64,000 nucleotides of DNA from Anisus vortex. Its lineage: Eukaryota > Mollusca > Gastropoda > Planorbidae. Below, one piece after another: positions 55,674 through 64,000 of this stretch. The stretch lies in contig OX421498.1 of the NCBI GenBank assembly GCA_949126835.1, positions 30,660,581-30,724,580 on the forward strand, written 5' to 3'. Both the position numbers and the translations under genes were made by a program. Each line of letters opens with the position of its first letter. The stretch's first letter is position 1. The notes below the pieces were generated by a model, which saw only the letters and a program-made list of their open reading frames with translations, had not been told where the DNA came from and made no database searches.

Positions 55674-58600
55674 GTATGTGTAGGACTACTGAAAAGGGGC
55701 CGTCTATAAATGACGTCACACACCTGGCCCTGTAAAGGGGGGGGGGGGGGTCTAACATTTGACACATTCATTGCTGAGTGACATTCACATGATACTTTCA
55801 TGGAATTCACTGTAAATTTGGCAACGGTATTTTCGTCAACGGTATTTTCGGCAAGGTAATTTTGGCAAAGGTAAATTCGGAAAAGGTAATTTCGGCAAAA
55901 CTATCAAAGCGGTAATATTGGCAACGGTAAATTTGGCAAACTTAACATATCCACTGTTTTTATTGACTATATTAGTAGTACTACACTCTAGTCCGGAGAT
56001 GGGCAACCTACAGAATGCGTGCTAGACTTGGCACGCAGTACGGTTTTAAATTTCACGTGAAAGAGCACCAAAAAGGAAGTTTAAGTATCTTCTGCATGAA
56101 AAGAGCAGGATGACATTAAGGCCGTTATCACCCTGAAAGATTTAGAAATGCTACTTTGGGACACTATTATATAAAGTTTGCCGACACCTGCTCTAGTCTA
56201 CTAAATGAAGCTAATGGCACGAAATGAAGTTAACATTATAGAAAGTGCCTGATTTATGACATGTTTGCTATAGCGTAACCATAGGAGATGAGCCGCAGGC
56301 ATTGAGTTTATGAGACGTGCTAAAATGACAAAAAAAATATATATATAAAGTAAACAAATTAGGTAACATAAAAAAATTAATTAATTCGTTTGACTAAAAA
56401 TTAAATTGAAGAAAAACATTGAATAAAAACACTGTAATTTTTTTACCATTTACGCTATTTAACTAATGCATAAGAAAAGGAACATTTTAATAGACGCCAA
56501 ATGTAACCATCCCCTCTTCTTTTTTAAACACCAGAATGAGACTCGCCGTGTTTAAAAAGCAAATGCTAGCCCCTCCCTCCCCTGTCTTCCCACCCTATCT
56601 CCCCACCCCATCTCCCCACCCGTCTCCCCACCCCGTCTCCCCACCGATTAAAGTGTTAGTGACCAGCTTGGTAGCCTTAGGCTAAGCAGTGAAAACTAAA
56701 AGAGGTGGGCGAGGTTTCTATGTCTATGGTGGCCATGTGTCCCCCCCCCTCCCCACACTCAACAACCCGTGTTGAGAGAATAGGCCTATAGGTCAACAAA
56801 GTAATTCTTTAACTCTCCCTGACGTAACCGGTCAAGAAATAGGGACTGTGTTCGTTTTTGATAGATATATAAAGTAGGGGTGTTGTAATGTGTTTGCAAT
56901 GTTTCCCGTACGATCTAAACAAACCTGGGCTCAAGTATGGTTGTGTCTGAACGGAGTAAACAAGTGTACAGAAGGATACAATATAACATTAAATTCAAAA
57001 GACTTAAAAAGCGGGTTAGAGGCGTAAGCACTAAAATTCACCAATGTATAACATTTCTGTTTAGAATTAGTCTTTTACACAAGTTAGGGGCGGGGGGGGG
57101 GGGAGGATCTTCATGATAAAATCGTGAAATTACATAACACTACAAAAAGTTTGAGTACCTACCCCCACATTGCACTATTTGCCCCAACCCACTTTATACA
57201 ATCTGATTTCCCCCCCCCCCTTGCGCCGTCTTGCACTAATGACTATTACGTTGAATTCCTGGCTACGCCAATAAATTGGCAAAGTTACTTCACGTTACAA
57301 ATCCTAATCCTGCACTAATACACCAATCGATACATTTGTCTCTTTCTGGGAGTAAGTCTACTTTCCCGCCATACTATATCCACATCTCTGACTTGAAACT
57401 GTATCAATGTCTTGTTCATCACATTGATATGAAACATGTTGATTATATATGAATAAAAATGATAAGAAGATACTACTAGGCATATACGTTTATATTATTT
57501 AAATGTATTGACTAAAATAATAACTAGCAACAACACAAAAAAAAAAACTAGCAACAAAAACTCATTGACCTCCATAACCCCCGCCCCCCCCCCCCCCCAT
57601 TTTTTCCTGCTGTAGCCTGGGGTCACTAATACTTGAATTGGCAGAACTTCGTAAGGGGCGTCGGGTAAGTACTTACGATGGACTTGGTCGGGGGCGGGAG
57701 GGGAGGGGGCGTTCTACGTTTGCTATTGTTTACACAACCAGTATCATACTATGTAGGGGTGGCGGTCAGAAGGTCAGAGTTACGTAATATCGTAGGGGAG
57801 ACAAACGTATGCTTTGATGCGTAAAGTTAGTTTCGATACCTTACACTGGCTTACACACATAGGCCTACCTTTACATTTGCCGAGGCGTAACTTAAGGGGG
57901 GGGGGGGGAAGAAACGCTGAAGCTGGGGAAGGGGTACATTTGGCGCCTACTTAAAATGTTTGTCTTTGATCATTAGATGACGTTAAATTAAAAAACTTGC
58001 CAAAGTGCTCCTTAATGTTATCATGCTCTTTTCAACATTTTGGTGGTCTTTCATGTGCCATTTAAAAACGCTCTGTGTGCCAAGTATGGCACGCATTGCA
58101 TAGGTTGCCTATCCATGGACTAGAGTGTAGTCTAACCAATACTTTTAATAAAAACAGTGGATATTATATGATTGCCAATTTTACCGTTGCCAATTTTACC
58201 GCTTTGCGTGTTTTGCCGAATTTACCTATTCCGAAATTACCTTTGCCAAAATCCCCTTGCCTAAAATACCGGTTCCGAATTTACCATTGCCAAATTTACC
58301 GAGCACCACTTTCATGATAGTATGACTATGATAGATTGATAGATCTAGTAACTCTGTAAACTCATAGTTCACATAGACACAGGGCCTATGATAGGCTACT
58401 CATACTGTCAGTTCAAGACATTTGACATTTATTTGTGATGAGGGGTGGTTGAAAAAAAAAAGGGGGTGGGGGGGATTTAAATAAATGTTGACTTCACCTG
58501 AAAAATGTGCATCTTTCAATAAAATTTCCACCTAAACAGTTTCATTTAATTATAACATTTGAATTGTTTATATTATTTATTAATTTAGCCTAATTATAAT

Positions 58601-61600
58601 TGATTTATCAGAATCAGTCTGTATCAGGAATCGGGGACAGTAGCATAATGGAAGGTGGCAAATAGGTCTATAGCAAGATGGGTGGAGGCAGAGAGGAAAT
58701 ATTAGGGTGGGGCTTAAAATTTAAAGTCACAAGGGAAAGCTGTCACAAAGGCTTTACGGATTACAGTTTACAGCCATGATTTGATAACGAAAGTAATATG
58801 CTATTAAGTATTATATACAAAACTGTGGCTGTGTCGCGTACTTTTGGGCAATGTAGGTAGAATAGTAGTGGCAAAGGGAGGTTACTCTGCCTTTCACTTC
58901 CGTTAAAACTGCAAAGCATTATAATTTTGACAGTTCATTTTGGATTTATTTTTTTTTGGTGAGTAAACCATATTTTATTTAAAAATTTTTGCAACTGTTA
59001 CTAGTGTAATTGATAATGTAACTGTTACAAATCAGGAATGCTGGTATTCTTAATTGTCAATTCAATAAAGAATTATTAGATTAAATTTGCCAGAATTGAA
59101 TGTCTAGTCACACTAGTTGGGGTTACAAGTCAAAGGTTGTAGTGACTTTTGTCCCAAATATATGGTAATTGAGCTTTTGATTTATGAGAAATTTTATTTC
59201 TTTCTTTTGCAATGCTTTCTGCAAAATATTAGAAAAGACCATAGAGATCAAATAGGCAGTTGTTTGGTTATCTCAATCTAGAACAATTATTTAAAAAAAA
59301 ATATTATTATTACTTCTAGATTCATATGATTGAAGAAACTACTAATGAAAAGTAGGCTACAAATTAAAAAAATCATTTTTTTTATAAGGACCTTATTTTA
59401 TAACTAGTCTTTCCATCCACAGGTGACAGGCATCCTTCATTTAATTTCAGATTATGAGGAATTATATACATACTACAACACAATGAAATTTCTGTAGAGA
59501 AGCCATGTCATTAGCTGTCGATGCAGTTATTTAACCAAAACTTGTCACAATACAAGGCCACCACTGAGCACCATGTGAATTACTAAACGCTGAGTTGCTA
59601 TGTGGAGTTTAAGAAGAAACATGGCAGTTTGAATCAACAAAGCTCTGGCTATAAACAGACTCAACTGGTCTTCTCCAAGGAGCTTAAACAACAGTGAGTG
59701 GAATATCTGATCACTGCTTCAAAGATTTTTCATGGACAAACTATCTGAGAGCTTTAGCATTTAAAAGCTAGTGAAGCCAATGCACTGAAAATACCTCAAA
59801 CTTGGACTGAAAAAAGACTTGCAGGAGTCAATTGAACCTGGAGGTTTATGAAGAGACATAGGGATGAGCTATCCATGCTCACACTTGAAGCAACATCTCT
59901 TCGGTGATTGTCTTCTTACAATGAGCACAGCATGGAGCTTTTCTATAACAACTTGGAGATAGCAATGGAAAAAGATTCACATTTGATTGCATAAAGAATG
60001 TTGATGAGACTGGTGTAACAACTGGCCAAAAAAAACATAAAGCATATTGCTAAGAAAGGAGACAAGAGAGTTGGAGCTGTTGTTGCTCAAGAGTGTGGAA
60101 CTCTAGTAACTGATTGTTACATCACATCACACTGCTGAGCTTCCCGCCTCATTGCTTCCATCACCTTCAGCTGCTTGATTGATGTGTGTGTGTGCCATTC
60201 AAGACTTTTTGTAACCAGGCATCTGACAGGCGGTGTCATGACCCTTTAATGCTGGAAAACCAATGACAATCCACACCATCCCTTTAATTGTGAACTACAG
60301 CCTTTGTTCATGCTTTCCATCAGAAAAGCATTCTGTCCACTTTCAGATCAATAGGAATCTATCCCTTTGATAGATATGTCATTCCAGATGATACATTTCT
60401 TCCGTCTTGCACCACTGATAGCCCCCCCCCTTCTTGGAAGCAGTACCAACAGATCAGACAATGACTCTCCTGATCACTACTGCACATTCTTTCAGCTGAC
60501 CAGTGGCTCACCTGCTCCTGCAGGAGTCACAAACCAAAATGTGTCCTCCTTCACCATCAAACCATTTGGAAAGGCAGCACCCCGCAAAATACTGAAGAGG
60601 AAGTCCATGTCTTCGGAAATCTACACATCATCCCCTGTGAAAAAAATTAATGGAATTGGAACTTCTTAAAAAACAAAAGGGAACAAAATGTGTACAGATG
60701 ATTCTGAGTCAGACTCCGAAGTTGAGTTTTCTGTCCATGACGACAGCAAGTCTATGTTTCAAAGTCCAAAAAGGATGAACTAGTATGAATTGAACTTTGG
60801 CCAGTAGCCAGCATCAGTTTCAATGACTATGTTCTGGTTGCATTCAATAAGGATACTAAACTAAAATATTTGTCGGGGCATGTTACAAAAGATGAGTATG
60901 AAAATGGAGACATTGAGGTTTCTTTCCTCAGACAAAGCACCAAAGTTGAGAGAAAATCGCTTTCACCTGATGTGCCTAATAATGGTACAGTTCCAAAACA
61001 AGATATACATGCAGTTCTCTTACCCTCAGAAGGCACTGGAACCACTTCAAGAACAAAGTCTGGACTAGTTTTTGATATATTTTGGTGATTTGTGACATTA
61101 TTCCCCACTTTATATGTCAACTTGTCCTAGTATTGGGTAACTTGTCACAACTCTAACCCAACCGATTTTGTTATTTTATATTTCTGAAAAATAAAAAAAT
61201 AAAGTTTATTTTACTTACCGGTATTCTACTTTTTGTGTGGATGTATGGGTTGCATCATGTTTAGTTTGGCGAGTCTTGATTAACTTTCAAGGGGGCTATT
61301 CTATCAAATATACATAATTGTGACTTTAAGCCCCACCTTCCCTACAAGGTAGGGTGAAATAGCTAACAAATTTCATTCTAAATTATTTTGTAATGAATAT
61401 TTTATCAAATTATTAATAGTTAAAATTTAATAAAAAAATTAGCTTTTGTTAAATCCTATTTCAAAGCTGTTGATTTTCATTTTGAGAAAAAAAAATGTAA
61501 GCAACAACATTTTTATCATATGCAAAAATCCATTAAAATTAACATTGCAATTTGAATACAATGATGCTGCATGTCAAAAAAAACAACATAATGCAAGGTT

Positions 61601-63634
61601 ATCTAAAATCATATAAATCAGCCATAAATTTATAGGCCTACAAGTATTATAATAAACTAGCATTATGTGCCCACTTCACCAAACAGGCTTCACAGACAAT
61701 TTAAAAGTAAACTCTTTTAAAAGTATTTTAACTCTGTAATATTGTCTTTATAGTTATCAACTTCAATATTACAAAATCCTCATTTAAAAAAAAAATGAGT
61801 TTTCTGTAAAAAGTTGAGATGAGGGGGAAGGGGGGGGGCATGTGTCCCCTCAACTTTGGTCCCCCAATGACTAAAAAGTATTTCACATCAGACAAATTTG
61901 ATCTATAGGGCCTGTAAAGCAGATTTCAGCTTAGATGTCCCTCCAGACTTGGGGAAAAAAATCCTAGCTTTCACCAGCATTCAAACCCGGAGACCTTGGG
62001 CTGGCCATCCCAGCATGCTGCAGCTTGATCATGTGCTCCATCCTTACTGGCTTTGCCTATGCTTATTATTTATTGATTCTTGTTGTTTTAAAAATCTTTT
62101 TTTCTCTACAAGTATCAATCACTTCAAGTGTATAAAACAGTATTAATAACCAATGGGTGCTGTTTGAGACCTCAAAACTCTTATTTCAATGTAATAATAG
62201 AGACTTCTTCCTCGTCATTTACCAGTTGTTCAAACAAGTGAAGATCTAATTCTAAATTGAGTGGCATCCGGGCATGGAATGGGTTGCTTGAACAAACCAG
62301 TAACTTAACATCATTCAAAACACTTAATAGAAATGCAGGACTAGACTCAAACCACAGATGTGTGAAAGACGCAATAATCTTCTTTATAGAAAGAGCGTCT
62401 GTAATGTATAAGATAGGCAGTTTTAATGTAGCTAGATAACAAATGATAACAAAATTTTTGTTTCATTGCGACTATGTTTTTTCCTACAATATCTGACAGC
62501 TATGCTATGTTAAATGCAAATTTCCCTCCTAAATAATAGAAGTGATTTGAAAGAAATATGCTAACTTTAAAATGTTATACCGGTATATTGGAAGCGGAAG
62601 GGTCTGAGTTTTTGTGATGAAGGGCAGGGCTAAAAAATGGTCAAAATCATCAGACGTCCTTTATAGACGGCCCCAACAATAAAATTAATTATCGTATGTA
62701 TATGCTAAGCTTTACGTCAAATAGTTATTCTACCAGGCTTATTGAAAACATTAATTACCTGTAATGATTATTAATGAAATAATGTTTCAACAAAACTATA
62801 TTGAAAGTAATGAAACATTTTAAACCCTTATCAAAATGCAAGACTTGGTTTAAGCCTAGACTATTACCGTACGTAAGCAGGAGCAGTTATTCTAAAGATT
62901 TAACTTAAGGTCTTTATTTTATTTGAGGGACTATGTAGCTTCTATTTCTTTGTTCTCAAAAGTTATAATTTGGAGCACTCTGTGACTCAGACAAGTCCAA
63001 TAATTGTGATGAACCAGCCATGGCTGTCAGTTGCTCCAATCCACCATACAGTTTGTCATAAACGGTAGCTTCCTGAACTTCCTGGGGCTGTATGGCTGAC
63101 TGGGTAGAGTGGTACAGGGGGCAGGTCTGAAGGACGAGCTGCGCATTTTCTGGAGCTGTTCCGCAGGGGCACCTTTCACTTGCTCCAATTCATAGTTTGC
63201 GGAACATGTGCTGGTTCAGCCTGTTATGACCTTCCCTAGTCTGAAGACGATGTGTTAAAATTGTTGGGATAGTTTGAAGTAAGCATCAATTGTTGGGTTG
63301 TTTTTTGGCAGTTCAGCCCATCTTTCAGATTCATTTCTTTTGAGTATTGCGACTATGTAGCTATTTATTAGCATTAACTGCATTCATTATTCTATTGTTC
63401 AAGACAGCAGTAGAAACTTTCCTAAAACAAAACTAACAAACCATTTGATATGTAAGATGCAAAAATGTGTATTTTGTAACTAAATATTTTCCTCAGTCTT
63501 TTGAAGCCAATGACCCCCAGCTTAACAGCTCACAATGTTTGAGAAATGCAGCTGGTCTGGCGGTCGATGCAACATCAGCAGTCTTGTCCCAGACAGTGTA
63601 TCAGATAATAGAAGTGGAGCATGAATATTTACAG
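55365..63634 (+). CDS. DIABLO: DIABLO/Smac homologue, exons 1 and 2 (continues right)
   Basis: Exons 55365-55673 and 63497-63634 join in phase 0 (donor AAG|GTATGT, acceptor CTCAG|TCT; the next donor GTGAGT is at 63635). Exon 1 begins MAAHMYRKS, with A at -3 and G at +4, and an in-frame TAA 12 bp upstream fixes the start. Residues 1-50 are basic and nearly free of acid, fitting a mitochondrial presequence, and a hydrophobic patch lies near 52-63. Exon 2 (residues 104-149) has LRNAAGLAVDATSAVLSQTV, matching the first helix of Smac/DIABLO (RRAVSLVTDSTSTFLSQT). DIABLO is an intermembrane-space protein that antagonises IAPs when released in apoptosis. I see no canonical A-V/T-P/A-I/F motif, so IAP binding is uncertain. 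The remaining helices lie beyond the window. Confidence 0.8.
55790..56125. repeat. Inverted repeat, left arm (about 330 bp)
   Basis: Pairs at roughly 75-80% by eye with the inverted sequence at 58000-58325. Its first part is a degenerate 14-bp motif (GGTAATTTTGGCAA, GGTAAATTCGGAAA..), followed by CATATCCACTGTTTTTATT and a hAT end. Confidence 0.85.
55994..56190. mobile_element. hAT MITE, 197 bp
   Basis: Perfect 8-bp duplication CTCTAGTC (55986-55993 and 56191-56198). Ends CGGAGATGGGCAACCTACAG and inverse AAGTTTGCCGACACCTG. Relative of the 28.7/49.8/52.8 kb family. Confidence 0.88.
56199..57999. other. Spacer between inverted-repeat arms
   Basis: Contains a CCCCACC(C)GTCTCC tandem (56580-56645) and G/C homopolymers (near 57090, 57210, 57588, 57897). 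No coding region recognised. Confidence 0.4.
58000..58325. repeat. Inverted repeat, right arm
   Basis: Inverse of the left arm: the GGTTGCCTATCC hAT end and flank GGACTAGAGTGTAG, then AATAAAAACAGTGGATAT and TTGCCAATTTTACCG-type repeats. The outer hAT end present in the left arm is missing here. Confidence 0.85.
58326..59430. other. No gene seen
   Basis: AT-rich, possibly 5' non-coding part of the transposase relic that follows. Confidence 0.35.
59440..61090 (+). pseudogene. Decayed jerky/pogo-type DDE transposase
   Basis: Broken frames in family order: a helix-turn-helix start (MRNY.R.T), a CENP-B-like segment with LKIPQTWTEKRLAGVN and FMKRH, VDETGVTT with KHIAKKGDKRVGAVVAQE (start of the catalytic domain), then, after a large deletion, GIYPFDRYVIPDDTFLPS, KPFGKAAPRK with TSSPVKK, and a C-terminal domain (SISFNDYVLVAFNKDTKLKY to SGLVFDIFW, stop near 61088). 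Many stops and shifts, and much of the DDE core is missing. Known family: Tc1/mariner-like pogo/jerky transposases. No function expected. Confidence 0.8.
61091..62252. other. No gene seen
   Basis: AT-rich. The segment 61950-62040 with CATTCAAACCCGGAGACC may be an inverted SINE B-box remnant. Confidence 0.35.
62253..62425 (+). mobile_element. LINE 3' fragment
   Basis: GTGGCATCCGGGCATGGAAT and TTGCTTGAACAAACCAG, then the tail AATCTTCTTTATAGAAAGAG CGTCTGTAATG and TATAAGATAG. Same family as the 46 kb LINE. Confidence 0.9.
63030..63270 (-). mobile_element. RNase H-type LINE fragment
   Basis: Minus-strand frames read like GHNRLNQHMFRKL.IGASERC and PCGTAPENAQLVLQTCPLY, the post-RNase H Cys-rich segment of I-clade-type LINEs. 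Lies in the DIABLO intron, in the same orientation as the 54.7 kb fragment. Confidence 0.75.
63497..63634 (+). CDS. DIABLO: DIABLO-like exon 2 (residues 104-149)
   Basis: 138 nt, phase 0/0, encoding SFEANDPQLNSSQCLRNAAG, LAVDATSAVLSQTVYQIIEV and EHEYLQ. The DATSAVLSQTVY.IIE stretch is the recognisable DIABLO helix. Followed by a consensus donor, so at least one more exon lies right of 64000. Confidence 0.85.
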
Positions 63635-63654
63635 GTGAGTTAATGGGATGTCTC

Positions 63655-64000
63655 AAACTAGAGTAATGTACCTGTACCAGGTAGTTGATTGATTTAACTC
63701 AACAATGTACTGTATCTGCAGTTGATTGATTAATCTCAACAATGTACCTGTACCAGGTAGTTGATTGATTTAACTCAACAATGTACTGTATCTGCAGTTG
63801 ATTGATTAAACTCAACAATGTACCTGTACCAGGTAGTTGATTGATTTAACTCAACAATGTACTGTATCTGTATTATATTGATTTAACTCAACAATGCACT
63901 GTATCTGTATATGATTGATTTAACCCAACAATGTACCTGTACCAGGTAGTTGATTGATTTAACTCAACAATGTACTGTATCTGTAGTATATTGATTTAAC
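63655..64000. repeat. Compound minisatellite, cut by the window edge
   Basis: Two alternating units: AACTCAACAATGTACCTGTA CCAGGTAGTTGATTGATTT and a shorter AACTCAACAATGTACTGTAT CTGCAGTTGATTGATT form. Begins about 20 bp after the DIABLO exon 2 donor. Confidence 0.92.

Larger units (their letters stand above)
55695..62677. mobile_element. Putative 7 kb TIR-bounded element in DIABLO intron 1
   Basis: Left end GGGGCCGTCTATAAATGACG (from about 55696) and right inverse CGTCCTTTATAGACGGCCCC (to about 62673). It encloses an inverted duplication, a jerky/pogo-type transposase relic and LINE debris. No target duplication recognised, so it may be two solo MITE ends rather than one unit. Confidence 0.45.

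Noticed and set aside
1..64000. CRISPR, bacterial operons, rRNA and free-standing tRNA genes
   Set aside because: The tandem arrays have no spacer structure, tRNA-like boxes occur only in SINEs, and gene structure is eukaryotic.

Overview
The window is animal nuclear DNA: AT-rich, with GT-AG introns, tRNA-derived SINEs, a LINE with a short microsatellite-like tail, many hAT-type elements and several long minisatellites. I infer a lophotrochozoan, most likely a gastropod mollusc, from the two genes (an A1CF/RBM46/RBM47-type RNA-binding protein and a DIABLO/Smac homologue) and the repeat style. No single character proves the species.

Two host genes are supported. (1) On the minus strand, nine coding exons from 40249 down to 10424 give a 505-residue A1CF-like protein: three RRMs, an RG-rich linker and a DND1/A1CF-type double-stranded-RNA-binding domain. 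All eight junctions have GT and AG and keep frame. A TATA box lies about 70 bp upstream of the ATG, and a poly(A) signal about 300 bp after the stop. Intron 1 is 16.4 kb and intron 8 is 6.8 kb; both are full of repeats. (2) On the plus strand, DIABLO exon 1 (55365-55673) and exon 2 (63497-63634) are separated by a 7.8 kb intron that is nearly all transposon; the gene runs off the right edge. The two genes are divergent, with about 15 kb of transposon-rich intergenic DNA between them.

Layout: 1-10.1 kb, AT-rich DNA without a recognised gene, carrying a hAT MITE, a SINE with a LINE-like tail, a 19-bp array and a tiny piggyBac-like MITE. 10.1-40.3 kb, the A1CF-like gene with three SINE copies of one family, LINE 3' ends, four large minisatellites plus a CA-rich array, and several hAT elements with 8-bp target duplications. 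41.2-46.1 kb, a putative 4.8 kb element with 13-bp terminal repeats, holding a 23-bp array and a near-perfect 36-bp stem-loop. 46.3-49.3 kb, a LINE inserted into an older copy of its own family, its reverse-transcriptase ORF still open but with a 47-codon tandem duplication. 49.8-54.7 kb, hAT elements, one nested in another. 55.4-64 kb, the DIABLO start, then a putative 7 kb element containing a decayed jerky/pogo-type transposase, LINE fragments and a terminal minisatellite.

The two host genes show no functional link. The transposons form a connected history: LINE into LINE, hAT into hAT, a piggyBac-like MITE into a hAT, SINEs with a LINE-type 3' tail, and two hAT MITEs with different termini but a common core. 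I found no CRISPR, operon, rRNA or free-standing tRNA gene. The most useful leads are the SINE/LINE tail sharing, the LINE duplication and self-nesting, the 45.7 kb hairpin, the over-represented palindrome TAGGCCTA, and the DIABLO first exon without a recognisable IAP-binding motif.
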